From Bacillota bacterium (GTDB taxonomy: Bacteria > Bacillota > Clostridia > DSM-8532): DNA of 64,000 nt. A program made the position numbers and the translations under genes. The stretch is from contig JAEWSN010000170.1 in assembly GCA_023459915.1 (NCBI GenBank), forward strand, positions 1-64,000, given 5' to 3'. Under the pieces are notes generated by a model, which saw only the letters and a program-made list of their open reading frames with translations, was not told the DNA's origin and did no database searches. Each line of letters begins with the position of its first letter. Position 1 is the stretch's first letter. Positions 1 to 8,411 of the stretch are shown in pieces.

Positions 1-172
1 GTACTACATGACCCAGACAGGCGTCCGTCCGCCCAGCTTTGTCCTGTTTGTCAACAGTGCGGAGCTGATGCACTACTCGTACGAACGCTATATCAAGAAC
101 ACATTGCGGACCAATTTTGGATTCGAGGGCACGCCCCTCCGGTTCACCATCCGTGAGAAGGGGGACAACTGA
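1..172 (+). CDS. der: Ribosome-assembly GTPase Der, C-terminal fragment
   Basis: Only the last 56 residues are present (frame starting at base 2, stop at 170-172); the gene begins before the window. The peptide has the typical end of Der/Eng[10 protein letters not shown], then [10 protein letters not shown] and a final [11 protein letters not shown] strand, which form the KH-like domain after the two G domains. Der is a double-GTPase needed for 50S ribosome maturation. The stop lies one base before the plsY start codon, so the two are probably co-transcribed; der-plsY-gpsA is a common order in Firmicutes. No GTPase motif can be checked here. Confidence 0.88.
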   Translation, partial: YYMTQTGVRPPSFVLFVNSAELMHYSYERYIKNTLRTNFGFEGTPLRFTIREKGDN

Positions 173-173
173 G

Positions 174-800
174 ATGCCCATCCTTTTGCTGGTTGTCGCC
201 GCCCTGGCCGGATACCTGCTCGGCAGCGTGAACAGCTCCATCATTGTCGGCCGGCTTCTGTACGGCAAGGATGTCCGTGAAATGGGCAGCGGCAACGCGG
301 GTGCCACCAACACCCTGCGTTCGCTCGGCAAGAAGGCGGCTGTCCTGGTGCTGGTCGGCGATGTGCTCAAAGGCATTCTTGCCTGCCTCATCGGCGGTTG
401 GCTGGTGGGCAACTGGCCGGAAGGCGTTCCGCTGGGTGCCTACGTGGGCGGTTTTTTTGCCGTGGTTGGCCACAACTGGCCGGTCTTTTTCGGTTTTCGG
501 GGTGGCAAGGGCGTGCTGACCAGTGCCGCGGTGCTGATGATGATGGCGCCGTTACCGGCGCTGTGCTGCCTGGGGGTCTTTATTCTGGCGCTGGTGCTGT
601 GGCGCACGGTGTCCCTCGGCTCCATCCTGGCGGCCGCCACCTTCCCGGTGTTCGTGCTCCTGTTCCGTGAACCCGTGCAGCTGATTGTCGTGGGAACGCT
701 GCTGGCTGTGCTCATCATTTTGCGCCACACCGGCAACATCAGGCGTCTGCTGGCCGGCACAGAGCCGAAAATCACCGACAAGAAGCCGTCCAAAGCCTGA
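174..800 (+). CDS. plsY: Acyl-phosphate:glycerol-3-phosphate acyltransferase PlsY
   Basis: This 208-residue membrane enzyme makes lysophosphatidic acid from acyl-phosphate and glycerol-3-phosphate, the first acylation in phospholipid synthesis. The three family motifs are visible: a Gly/Ser-rich N-terminal loop (GSVNSS, about residue 17), GSGNAGATNT (about 38-47) and GHNWPVFFGFRGGKGV (about 98-113). Several hydrophobic helices separate them. The ATG at 174 is chosen because it gives the normal N-terminus MPILLLVVAALAGYLLG one base after the der stop; an upstream in-frame start would add a non-membrane tail lying inside der. It works with the next gene, gpsA, which supplies the acceptor. Confidence 0.95.
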   Translation: MPILLLVVAALAGYLLGSVNSSIIVGRLLYGKDVREMGSGNAGATNTLRSLGKKAAVLVLVGDVLKGILACLIGGWLVGNWPEGVPLGAYVGGFFAVVGHNWPVFFGFRGGKGVLTSAAVLMMMAPLPALCCLGVFILALVLWRTVSLGSILAAATFPVFVLLFREPVQLIVVGTLLAVLIILRHTGNIRRLLAGTEPKITDKKPSKA

Positions 801-873
801 ATCACCGGCGAGCTGTCGTTCGCACTTCACATCACGGGCAAAGCATGGCCCGTGGTGTCTCCAAGGAGGTTCC

Positions 874-1881
874 ATGTCCAGAATGACCATCATCGGGGCA
901 GGCAGCTGGGGAAGCAGCCTGTCTGTTCTCTTGGCCGCCAACGGCCACGAGGTGACGCTTTGGTCCTGCTTTGACGCGGAAATCGAGATGTTGAACGCGT
1001 TTCATGAGCACCGGGACAAGCTGCCGGGGGTGAAGATTCCGCAAAATGTCCGTTTCACCACCGATTTGGCGCTGGCCGTCCGCGATGCCGAGCAGGTGGT
1101 GCTGGTGGTTCCCTCACAAACCGTGCGTGCAACGGCGGTGCGGCTCAAGCCCCTGCTGCCGGCACAGGCAATCCTTGTGTGCTGCTCCAAGGGACTTGAG
1201 GAGCAGACCGGGTTGCGCCTGTCGGAGGTGCTGGCCGGGGAGCTGCCCGGGCATCCGCTGGTGGGGCTGTATGGCCCCAGCCATGCCGAGGAGGTGGCCC
1301 AGGGCATCCCGACCACCATTGTGGCCGCCAGTTCGGACCGGGATGCCGCGGAGGCGGTACAGGACGCGTTCATGGGGCCGACCTTCCGCGTTTACACCAG
1401 CTCGGACCTGATTGGTGCGGAGATCGGGTCGGCGCTCAAGAATGTGATTGCGCTGTGCGCGGGCATTTGTGACGGTTTGGGGTTTGGCGACAATTCCCGC
1501 GCGGCGCTGATGACGCGGGGCATCACGGAAATTGCCAGACTGGGCACCGCGATGGGCGCCAATGCCAAAACCTTTTCCGGTCTCACCGGCATCGGAGATC
1601 TCATCGTCACCTGCACCAGCCGGCACAGCCGCAACTGGAACGCGGGATATCTCATCGGCAAGGGCGCTTCCCTGGAGGATGCCCAGCGGCAGGTGCGCAT
1701 GGTGGTCGAGGGTGTGTCCGCGACACGGGCCGCGCGCACCCTGGCAGACAAGATGGGGGTCAGCATGCCCATCGCAGAAGAAGCCTACCGGATTCTGTTT
1801 GAGCACAAGGACGCCATGACGGCCGTGCGCGATCTCATGACCCGCAGCCGCAGACACGAAACAGAGGAGCCGGGCTGGTGA
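874..1881 (+). CDS. gpsA: NAD(P)-dependent glycerol-3-phosphate dehydrogenase
   Basis: This 335-residue cytosolic enzyme reduces dihydroxyacetone phosphate to sn-glycerol-3-phosphate. The N-terminus carries the Rossmann dinucleotide motif GAGSWG (7-12). YGPSHAEEVAQG and KNVIALCAGICDGLGFGDN follow; K189 in the latter is the expected catalytic lysine. The start at 874 is set by AAGGAGG at 863-869; longer upstream readings lack a ribosome site and family homology. The 73-base gap after plsY contains no terminator, so an operon is likely. The last codons are part of a 20-bp tandem duplication. Confidence 0.95.
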   Translation: MSRMTIIGAGSWGSSLSVLLAANGHEVTLWSCFDAEIEMLNAFHEHRDKLPGVKIPQNVRFTTDLALAVRDAEQVVLVVPSQTVRATAVRLKPLLPAQAILVCCSKGLEEQTGLRLSEVLAGELPGHPLVGLYGPSHAEEVAQGIPTTIVAASSDRDAAEAVQDAFMGPTFRVYTSSDLIGAEIGSALKNVIALCAGICDGLGFGDNSRAALMTRGITEIARLGTAMGANAKTFSGLTGIGDLIVTCTSRHSRNWNAGYLIGKGASLEDAQRQVRMVVEGVSATRAARTLADKMGVSMPIAEEAYRILFEHKDAMTAVRDLMTRSRRHETEEPGW

Positions 1882-1910
1882 GCCCTCGACCGGGCTGGTG
1901 AGCCCTTGAC
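1871..1910 (+). repeat. 20-bp tandem duplication across the gpsA stop codon
   Basis: CGGGCTGGTGAGCCCT followed by CGAC (1871-1890) is repeated as the same 16 bases followed by TGAC (1891-1910), one mismatch in 20. The gpsA stop codon TGA (1879-1881) lies in the first copy. It is one of many gene-end duplications in this window. Confidence 0.85.
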
Positions 1911-1927
1911 ACATACCTCTGGACACG

Positions 1928-1956
1928 AAAAAGGAACGGCGGACGCCGTTCCTTTT
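1928..1956. terminator. Bidirectional intrinsic terminator between gpsA and glgD
   Basis: A perfect stem AAAAGGAACGGC / GCCGTTCCTTTT around a GGAC loop. The T tract on one strand and A tract on the other let it end gpsA transcripts on the plus strand and glgCD transcripts arriving on the minus strand. Confidence 0.9.
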
Positions 1957-1978
1957 CATGTGTCGAAAGCGCAAAGTG

Positions 1979-3100
1979 CTATACCGTGACGTTCTTGCCG
2001 ACAATCAGCGGCCACTCGCTGTCTCCCTGCAGCTGCTTGCCGTTGGTGATGACCACATCCTTGTCCAGGATGGTGTGCCGCAACGACACATCATTGCCCA
2101 CGACGGAGCCCTGCATGATGATGCTGTCCCGAACCACCGCGCCCTTCATGACCTTGACGCCGCGGCTCAGCACGCTGTTCTCCACGGTTCCCTCAATGAT
2201 GCAGCCGTCGGCAATGATGGCATTGCGGACAACGGCCTCCTCATTGTATTTGGCCGGGGTTTCATCCTTGACCTTGGTGAAGATGCGCTGCGGGCCCATC
2301 AGCAACTCCTGACGCACACGCTCGTTGAGCAGCTCCATATTCGAGCGGTAGAACAGCTGGATGCTGCCCATGGGCCGCCAGTAGCCATGGAACGGATACG
2401 CGCGCAGGGTCATGGTGTGGACGTTGCGGATGAGCAGATCATTGACGAATTCGGTGTATCCGTGCGCGGCACAGTCTTGCAAAAGGTCCACCAGCAGCTC
2501 GCGGCGGATGACATAGACGCCCATGGAGCAGAGGCCGCCCTTGGGATTGAGGGGCTTTTCCTGCAAATCCGTGATTCGTCCGGTTTCGTCCGCTTCCACC
2601 ATGCCCAGCATGCGCTGTTCGGTCACGGAAAAATCGTTCAGGTCGTGGCAGGCCAGCGTGATGTCCGCGCCGCTTTCAATATGCGCGTCGATCATGGGCC
2701 GGTAATCCATGTTGTAGATGGCATAACCCTGGGTGATGACCACGAAGGGCTCGTCACTGCGCTGCAGGAAGGTGATGTTGTTGTACATGGCGTCCGCGGT
2801 TCCCTTGTACCAGCCGGTGCCCATTTCGGAGAGGTAGGGCGGGAAGATGAAGAGGCCTTCGTTTTTCCGGTCGAGATCCCATTCCTTGCCCGAACCGAGA
2901 TGATCGATCAGCGAGCGGAAATTGTACTGGGTGATGACGCCGACATTCACAATGCCGGAGTTCACCAGGTTGGACAGCACAAAATCGATGGCGCGATATT
3001 TTCCGCCATAGGGGACGGCCGCGATGGAGCGTTCGGCGGAAAGCTCCTTGAGCCGGTTGTTTTTTCCACCGGTGAGAATGATGCCCATGGCTCTTTTCAT
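1979..3100 (-). CDS. glgD: Glucose-1-phosphate adenylyltransferase, GlgD-type subunit
   Basis: A 373-residue paralogue of GlgC. It begins [20 protein letters not shown] and keeps [21 protein letters not shown], but the nucleotide loop reads [10 protein letters not shown] instead of the catalytic [10 protein letters not shown] of its neighbour. The C-terminal third is a left-handed beta-helix rich in hexapeptide-like repeats. GlgD subunits of Firmicutes are shorter and usually modulatory, forming a heteromer with GlgC to make ADP-glucose for glycogen. The start overlaps the glgC stop by four bases, and GGGAGG within the glgC end serves as its ribosome site. Confidence 0.93.
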   Translation of the reverse strand: MKRAMGIILTGGKNNRLKELSAERSIAAVPYGGKYRAIDFVLSNLVNSGIVNVGVITQYNFRSLIDHLGSGKEWDLDRKNEGLFIFPPYLSEMGTGWYKGTADAMYNNITFLQRSDEPFVVITQGYAIYNMDYRPMIDAHIESGADITLACHDLNDFSVTEQRMLGMVEADETGRITDLQEKPLNPKGGLCSMGVYVIRRELLVDLLQDCAAHGYTEFVNDLLIRNVHTMTLRAYPFHGYWRPMGSIQLFYRSNMELLNERVRQELLMGPQRIFTKVKDETPAKYNEEAVVRNAIIADGCIIEGTVENSVLSRGVKVMKGAVVRDSIIMQGSVVGNDVSLRHTILDKDVVITNGKQLQGDSEWPLIVGKNVTV

Positions 3101-4377
3101 GCGCTTTCGCCTCCCTTCATGACAAACCCGCCCGACGGGATTTCCAGCGAGTCGTAGTCGCCGGGGAACAACCCGTTGTCGATGACCACATTCTGGCCCA
3201 TCCGCAAGCCGTTGGGAACCACCGTGTTCGAGCCGATGACCGTGATGCGTGAATCGTACACCTTGGTGTTGTACCGGCTGGGCGCGTATTCTCCCAGGCC
3301 GGTTTCCACGCCGGTGCCGATGACGCTGTTCTCACCGATGATGGTGCAGCGGATGACGGAGCCCTCCCCGACAATGGTGTCGGACATGATGATGGAGTCC
3401 TCGACATAAACATCCTTGTCGATGCGCACGCCGGGGAAGATGACGGAGTTGCGGACTGTGCCGTGGATGATGCACCCCTCGGCCACGATGGACTTGTTGA
3501 CCACACCGGTTTCCCCGATGTAATGGGCCGGATAGACCGGGTTGGGTGTGTAGATTTTCCAGTTGGGGTCGAACAGGTTGAAATCCGGTACGCGGCTGAT
3601 GAGGTTCATGGTGGAATCCCAATACGCCTCGATGGTGCCGACATCGCGCCAGTAGCCCTCGAAGCGGTAGGCCATCATGCGGCAGCCGTTGTTGAGCATG
3701 CGTGGCAGAATGTTCTTGCCGAAATCGTGCTCGGTGTCGGGGTGCGTGTGGTCGGCCACCAGGTACTCGCGCAGGGCGGCCCAGGTGAAGATGTAGATGC
3801 CCATGGAGGCCAGGGTGCTCTTGGGTTGCTTGGGCTTTTCGTCGAACTCCACAATGCGGTCTTCCGCGTCGCAGTTGAGAATGCCGTATCGGCTGGCCTC
3901 CTCGAGCGGCACATTGATGACCGAGATGGTGGCGTCGGCCTTCTGGTCCTTGTGAAAGGCCAGCATCTGGGCGTAGTCCATTTTGTAGATGTGGTCGCCG
4001 GAAAGGATGATCACGTAATCCGGGTTCATGGAATCGACATAGTGGATGTTCTGGTAGACCGCGTCGGCGGTGCCCGTGTACCATTCGCCGGAGGTGCCCC
4101 GCGTATAGGGGGCGAGGCTGCTGATGCCGCCGTTCATCCGGTCGAGATCCCAGGGTTTGCCGATGCCGATGTGGGCATTGAGCTTGAGGGGCTGGTACTG
4201 CGTGAGCACGCCCACGGTGTCGATGCCTGAGTTGATGCAGTTGCTGAGTGTGAAATCGATGATGCGGTACTTTCCACCATAAAGAACGGCGGGTTTGGCG
4301 ACAGACTGGGTCAGGACGCCGAGCCGGCTGCCTTGGCCGCCTGCCAGCAGCAGGGCGATCATTTCCTTTCGCGGCAT
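3097..4377 (-). CDS. glgC: Glucose-1-phosphate adenylyltransferase (ADP-glucose pyrophosphorylase)
   Basis: A 426-residue catalytic subunit that makes ADP-glucose and pyrophosphate from ATP and glucose-1-phosphate, the committed step of bacterial glycogen synthesis. Visible signatures are [14 protein letters not shown] at the N-terminus, [31 protein letters not shown], a [10 protein letters not shown] metal/nucleotide site and [10 protein letters not shown]-terminal beta-helix follows ([18 protein letters not shown]). TGGAGGAA precedes the ATG on the minus strand. It is first in a two-gene glgC-glgD operon; no glycogen synthase or branching enzyme is nearby. Confidence 0.96.
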   Translation of the reverse strand: MPRKEMIALLLAGGQGSRLGVLTQSVAKPAVLYGGKYRIIDFTLSNCINSGIDTVGVLTQYQPLKLNAHIGIGKPWDLDRMNGGISSLAPYTRGTSGEWYTGTADAVYQNIHYVDSMNPDYVIILSGDHIYKMDYAQMLAFHKDQKADATISVINVPLEEASRYGILNCDAEDRIVEFDEKPKQPKSTLASMGIYIFTWAALREYLVADHTHPDTEHDFGKNILPRMLNNGCRMMAYRFEGYWRDVGTIEAYWDSTMNLISRVPDFNLFDPNWKIYTPNPVYPAHYIGETGVVNKSIVAEGCIIHGTVRNSVIFPGVRIDKDVYVEDSIIMSDTIVGEGSVIRCTIIGENSVIGTGVETGLGEYAPSRYNTKVYDSRITVIGSNTVVPNGLRMGQNVVIDNGLFPGDYDSLEIPSGGFVMKGGESA

Positions 4378-4450
4378 GGTGCTTCCTCCATTGACTGTAC
4401 GGGTGTGGATTTATTCATCCGGGACTCTGTTAGGAGTATTTCCCTTTTTC

Positions 4451-4479
4451 ATCATCCTTGAATCATTGCGAAATGTAAA
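4451..4479 (-). promoter_or_regulatory. Candidate promoter of glgC-glgD
   Basis: On the minus strand TTTACA (4474-4479) is followed after 17 bases by GATGAT (4451-4456), about 75 bases upstream of the glgC ATG. The -35 is good, the -10 only moderate. Confidence 0.4.
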
Positions 4480-4557
4480 GGAAAATCGGCCAGGGAAAAT
4501 CGTTCGCTGTTCCAAAGGCGGTCCCGCGGGGTATCAATGGAAACAGTGGGGTCGATC

Positions 4558-4593
4558 GGGGTCAGACCCCATGTATACATGGGGTCTGACCCC
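4558..4593. repeat. Perfect 36-base palindrome built from two GGGGTCAGACCCC units
   Basis: GGGGTCAGACCCC (4558-4570) and GGGGTCTGACCCC (4581-4593) are separated by ATGTATACAT; the whole 36 bases are a perfect inverted repeat. It lies between the divergent glgC and cdd genes, just upstream of the cdd promoter. The same 13-mer recurs at 15642, 15666, 38831, 38855, 56475, 61073 and 61097. It resembles a REP-type element; no mobile gene is attached. Confidence 0.9.
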
Positions 4594-4605
4594 AGTTGAC
4601 CCCGG

Positions 4606-4635
4606 TTGACATACACGAACGGCTTGCAGGATAAT
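4606..4635 (+). promoter_or_regulatory. Sigma-A-type promoter for cdd-era-recO
   Basis: A perfect TTGACA (4606-4611), an 18-base spacer and GATAAT (4630-4635). The predicted start of transcription near 4642 lies after the upstream in-frame ATG at 4634, which supports placing the cdd start at 4664. Confidence 0.75.
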
Positions 4636-4663
4636 GGGATATCACGCGGGAGGAGATGTGCGG

Positions 4664-5068
4664 ATGGACAGGGAAGCATTGACCAAAGCTGCCGAACAGG
4701 CGAAGGAGAAGGCGTACGCGCCATACTCGCATTTTTCCGTCGGCGCCGCCCTGCTGGCGGACAATGGCCGCATCTACAGCGGCGCGAATGTGGAAATCGC
4801 TTCGTTTGGCGCCACCATCTGCGCCGAACGCGCGGCCATCGCGGCCGCTGTCACCGACGGCGCGCGGCGCATTCTCGCGGTGGCGGTGTCGGGAAACACA
4901 CCGGAACCACTCACCCCCTGCGGCATCTGCCGGCAGACGCTGGTGGAATTTGCCGGGCCGGACACACCGGTCTGGTGCGGAAACGGGCAGGGCGAATACA
5001 GGGAACACACCCTCGGCGGGCTGCTGCCCCACGCGTTCACACCGGACGCGCTCGATGACACGGAATAA
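4664..5068 (+). CDS. cdd: Cytidine deaminase
   Basis: A 134-residue homotetramer-type enzyme that converts cytidine or deoxycytidine to uridine or deoxyuridine for pyrimidine salvage. All zinc and catalytic residues are present: C53 and E55 in TICAERAA and C86/C89 in PCGICRQ. The N-terminal AYAPYSHFSVGAALL is also typical. The start at 4664 is set by GGGAGGAG at 4648-4655; an in-frame ATG at 4634 overlaps the promoter. It is followed 11 bases later by era, an arrangement (cdd-era-recO) conserved in Firmicutes. Confidence 0.95.
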   Translation: MDREALTKAAEQAKEKAYAPYSHFSVGAALLADNGRIYSGANVEIASFGATICAERAAIAAAVTDGARRILAVAVSGNTPEPLTPCGICRQTLVEFAGPDTPVWCGNGQGEYREHTLGGLLPHAFTPDALDDTE

Positions 5069-5079
5069 GGAGAACAACC

Positions 5080-5973
5080 ATGGCGTTCAAGTCTGGCTTC
5101 GTCACCATTGTCGGCCGCCCGAACACGGGCAAGTCCACGCTGCTGAATCTGCTCACCGGCGAAAAAATCGCCATCATGTCCGACAAGCCGCAAACCACCC
5201 GCCACGCCATCCGCACCATTGTGGGAACCGCGGATTACCAGGCGGTGTTCATCGACACGCCGGGCATGCACAAGCCGCGCAACAAGCTCGGAGAATACAT
5301 GATGCACGCGGCGGTCAACGCGCTCCAGGATGTGGACGCGGTGATCTGGATGGTGGAAGCCACCGATGCCGAGCCCGGCCCCGGGGATCGTTACATCCTG
5401 GAGCTGCTGCAAAAGGCGGCGCGCCCCGTCATTCTGGTCATCAACAAGATGGATCGCATCGGGTATGACGCCCTGTTGCCGGTCATCGGCAATTGGAGCG
5501 CACTGCACCCGTTTGTCGCCATCATCCCCGTTTGCGCGCTGCGCGCGGAGACGCGCGATCTCGTGATGGGCGAGGTGGAAAAACTGTTGCCGGAGGGGCA
5601 GCCCTACTTCCCGGAAGACACCCTGACCGATCAGCCTGAAAAGGTGATTGCACAGGAGATGATCCGGGAAAAAATACTCCAGCTGCTCTCCGACGAGGTA
5701 CCGCACGGCACGGGCGTCGAGGTGTTGCAATACAAGGAAAACGGCAACAACGGCGTTTTGGAGATCGACGCCAACATCTACTGCGAAAGGGATTCCCACA
5801 AGGGCATCCTCATCGGCAAGGGCGGCGTGATGCTCAAGCGCATCGGTTCCCTGGCGCGTCAGGACATCGAGCGGTTCACCGGCCGCAAGGTGTTTCTGCG
5901 ACTGTGGGTCAAGGTGCGGGAAGATTGGCGTGACAACGAGCTGACGCTCGGCGAGCTGGGGTATCGCTCATGA
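5080..5973 (+). CDS. era: Ribosome-assembly GTPase Era
   Basis: A 297-residue GTPase that binds the 3' end of 16S rRNA and helps 30S maturation. The G domain shows GRPNTGKST (G1, 12-20), switch residues KPQTTRH, DTPGMHKPRNKLG (G3) and NKMDRIG (G4). The C-terminal KH domain contains IGKGGVMLKRIG. AAGGAG precedes the ATG. The length is normal. Its stop overlaps the recO start by four bases, so translation is probably coupled. Confidence 0.97.
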   Translation: MAFKSGFVTIVGRPNTGKSTLLNLLTGEKIAIMSDKPQTTRHAIRTIVGTADYQAVFIDTPGMHKPRNKLGEYMMHAAVNALQDVDAVIWMVEATDAEPGPGDRYILELLQKAARPVILVINKMDRIGYDALLPVIGNWSALHPFVAIIPVCALRAETRDLVMGEVEKLLPEGQPYFPEDTLTDQPEKVIAQEMIREKILQLLSDEVPHGTGVEVLQYKENGNNGVLEIDANIYCERDSHKGILIGKGGVMLKRIGSLARQDIERFTGRKVFLRLWVKVREDWRDNELTLGELGYRS

Positions 5974-6794
5974 CGGTCAGAACCAAGGCGCTTGTGCTGC
6001 GGGCCATTCCCGTCGGGGACAATGACCGGCTGCTGACGATGCTCAGCGGGGAGCATGGGGTCATTTCGGTGTCCGCGCGCGGTGCGTCCCGGAGCGGCAG
6101 CCGCATGGCGGCCATGGCGCAACCCCTCATGTACGGCGAGTTCATGCTGTTTCGCGGCAACACGCGGTTCAGCCTCAACAGCGGAGACATCCTCGCGTCC
6201 TTCTTCAACCTGGCGCTGGAACCGTCCAGGTACGAAATTGCCGTCCGGATGCTTGGCTACGCGGAGGACGCGGGCATGGTGCCGGAGGCGGCGTCCGAGG
6301 TGCTGACCCTCACGCTGCACATGCTCCGGCGGATGCTGCCGGACAACAAAGTCAGCCTGGCACCGGAGCTTGTCGCCGCGGCGTTCCAGCTCAAGCTTGC
6401 GCAGATAGGGGGTCTGGCGCCGCATGTCACGGGTTGTGTCCGCTGCGGCACCACCGCCATCGACGAGATTCGGTTCAGCCAGGAGGCAGGCGGGTTTCTC
6501 TGTGAGGCCTGCCTGCCGGAAGACCCTTCCGCCGTCGGAATTTCACCCGGGGTGGCCAAGGCCATGCTGTATGTGATGTGCGCCCCCGTGGAAACCCTGT
6601 TCCGCTTCGATCTGGAACCGGCCGTGGCGGAGGCGTTCATTCGTCTGGTCACGGACTACATGGCCAGACGCTGGGAGTCCCGCCGCCGTCAGGGCCCGTC
6701 CCTGTACGAAACGGGCAGCCTTCCAGAGGCGGTTCCGCGTGAAGCAGCGCAATCCCGGGAAGCGGCACCGCGCTGGCAGGCAGACCAAACGTGA
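5970..6794 (+). CDS. recO: DNA repair protein RecO
   Basis: A 274-residue recombination mediator that works with RecR to load RecA on gapped DNA. The N-terminal OB-fold begins MTVRTKALVLRAIPVGDNDRLLT, and a four-cysteine zinc site is formed by C156, C159, C178 and C181, as in other Gram-positive RecO. The last 30 or so residues are charged and low in complexity (repeated EAVPREAAQSREAA) and are probably disordered. It is translationally coupled to era. Confidence 0.93.
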   Translation: MTVRTKALVLRAIPVGDNDRLLTMLSGEHGVISVSARGASRSGSRMAAMAQPLMYGEFMLFRGNTRFSLNSGDILASFFNLALEPSRYEIAVRMLGYAEDAGMVPEAASEVLTLTLHMLRRMLPDNKVSLAPELVAAAFQLKLAQIGGLAPHVTGCVRCGTTAIDEIRFSQEAGGFLCEACLPEDPSAVGISPGVAKAMLYVMCAPVETLFRFDLEPAVAEAFIRLVTDYMARRWESRRRQGPSLYETGSLPEAVPREAAQSREAAPRWQADQT

Positions 6795-6850
6795 CACAAC
6801 CGGATGGCCCATCGTGGCGAATAAACGGAAAAGCGTATCGAGGAGGCAAC

Positions 6851-7135
6851 ATGAAGCACTTGTTCAGTTCCGGTGAGATCATGAATCACCAGCACGAGAG
6901 AATGCTGGCGGAGGGAAAGCTCGTCGCCGAGACACTGGAATACGGAGAAGTGGGCGAGGGCACGGAATATGCCTGTCACGGCACGTTGGAGGGGAACCCG
7001 GTCACCGTGCGTTTCACGCTCGACACGGAAAGCCAGCAGCATGTCGATTTCCGTCATATGCTGGGCATACTGATGCAGAGCGACATCTATGAGGGGGTGT
7101 GGAACCCCGGATATGTGGTGGAACCGGTGCGCTGA
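6851..7135 (+). CDS. Small protein of unknown function
   Basis: This is a 94-residue soluble protein that I do not recognise. It has no signal peptide or membrane segment. It is rich in acidic and polar residues, with a central stretch that looks like alternating beta strands (ACHGTLEGNPVTVRFTLD) and a C-terminus EGVWNPGYVVEPVR. The start follows CGAGGAGG. It sits 56 bases after recO and 19 bases before an AlbA_2-type protein, on the same strand and without a terminator, so it may be co-expressed with either. No function can be assigned. Confidence 0.65.
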   Translation: MKHLFSSGEIMNHQHERMLAEGKLVAETLEYGEVGEGTEYACHGTLEGNPVTVRFTLDTESQQHVDFRHMLGILMQSDIYEGVWNPGYVVEPVR

Positions 7136-7154
7136 ACAGAGCAAGGAGGGCAGG

Positions 7155-8309
7155 GTGGACGAACAGAAGCTCCGGGGATTGCTGGCCATGGAGGAAGGCC
7201 CCAAGCTCGATTTCAAGGCCGAGCTCCATTTGTCCACGGAGGGCGCGAAAAAGGAACTGGTCAAGGATGTCATCGCCATGGCCAACACACGGGGCGGCCG
7301 GGGATACATCCTTTTCGGCGTGGAGGACAAAACCCGAAAACTGCTTGGCCTGCGGCGGAACAGTCCGCAGGAGGAACGCATCCAGCAAATTGTCTACAGC
7401 CGCAGCAATCCGCCCGTACCCATCCAGGTTGAGATGGAACAGGTGGATGGTTGCAATGTGCTGGTGTTGACCGTTTTCAGGAGCCAGCACCGGCCGCACC
7501 AGATGCTGCAGACCGGTGCGTTCTACATTCGCCGCGGCTCCACGACGGATGTCGCCCGTCGGGATGAATTGGCGGGCATGCTCCAGGAGAACGGACTGTT
7601 CACCTTCGAGACCGTTCCCGTCACAAGCGCGGACACCGACGAGCTCGAGGCCGACAGGCTGGCGGCCTACGTCGGCAAGCTGCCCGCGGAGGCGCAGAGA
7701 CCTTCCGAAACCTTGCTCGAGGCGCTGGGATTTCTGGCCGAACACGGCAATGGACATCTGGTGCCGACCATCGGCGGGCTGCTCCTGTTCGGCAGGCATC
7801 CGGAAGTCCATTTCCCGCAGCATCACATCCGCATCACCTGCGGTGAATGGGTTGAGGTGGTTCACGGCTGCATTCCGCGCATGCTTGATGACGCGCTGCG
7901 GATTGCCGGGCGGATGATAGGCGACTCAAGATGGCCGCTGGAGGCCCTTGAGGAAGCGCTGGCCAATGCCCTGGCACACCGGGACTATCTGGATTGGGGC
8001 CGGGGCATCGAGGTGAACATTTCAGAAAAGCATGTGGAGGTGACCAATCCCGGCGCCATGCGCGACGGCAACGGCATGGTCCGCCGCTGGGACCGCAATG
8101 ACGCCACCCGCCGCAACCCCTGGCTGTACCAGCGGTTGCTGGGGATGGACGTGATGAACCGGTTCCATCGCACGCGGATGGGCGCCAAACGCATCATGCA
8201 GGAGCTGGAGCGGTACGGCCCGGTTCATTTCATCAATCTCGGGGATCGCAACCTGTTCAAGGTGGTCATGCCGGGGCCGGGTGAAAAAATGGATGCGGAT
8301 ATGCCGTAG
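7155..8309 (+). CDS. AlbA_2/Schlafen-type domain protein with C-terminal HATPase-like region
   Basis: A 384-residue protein. Residues 1-130 resemble the AlbA_2 (Schlafen AAA_4-like) fold: EGPKLDFKAELHLS, KELVKDVIAMANTRGGRGYILFGVED, then AFYIRRGSTTDVARRDEL. The C-terminal half has LEEALANALAHRDY and VNISEKHVEVTNPG, matching the HATPase_c_4 region that usually follows this domain. Such proteins are often annotated as transcriptional regulators or ATP-dependent helicase-like proteins, but their role is mostly unknown. The start is a GTG at 7155, placed by AAGGAGG at 7143-7149. The stop codon falls inside a 43-bp-period duplication. Confidence 0.8.
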   Translation: MDEQKLRGLLAMEEGPKLDFKAELHLSTEGAKKELVKDVIAMANTRGGRGYILFGVEDKTRKLLGLRRNSPQEERIQQIVYSRSNPPVPIQVEMEQVDGCNVLVLTVFRSQHRPHQMLQTGAFYIRRGSTTDVARRDELAGMLQENGLFTFETVPVTSADTDELEADRLAAYVGKLPAEAQRPSETLLEALGFLAEHGNGHLVPTIGGLLLFGRHPEVHFPQHHIRITCGEWVEVVHGCIPRMLDDALRIAGRMIGDSRWPLEALEEALANALAHRDYLDWGRGIEVNISEKHVEVTNPGAMRDGNGMVRRWDRNDATRRNPWLYQRLLGMDVMNRFHRTRMGAKRIMQELERYGPVHFINLGDRNLFKVVMPGPGEKMDADMP

Positions 8310-8377
8310 CGGCAAGACAGACAGCCGGGCTTGCCCGCCACAGATGCCGCAATGGCAAGACAGACACCCGGGCTGAT
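8301..8377 (+). repeat. Duplication (period 43 bp) spanning a stop codon
   Basis: The block ATGCCGTAGCGGCAAGACAG and the next bases (8301-8333) recur with a few mismatches at 8344-8376 (ATGCCGCAATGGCAAGACAG). The stop codon TAG of the preceding gene is inside the first copy; the second copy fills the gap before the acyl-CoA synthetase gene. Confidence 0.8.
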
Positions 8378-8411
8378 GCGACGCGTTTGCCGGACGGGCG
8401 GAGAGGGAAGC

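Noticed and set aside
4558..4593. Perfect palindrome considered as a terminator for cdd or glgC
   Set aside because: No T tract follows on either strand and it lies upstream of both divergent genes; a dispersed repeat explains it better.
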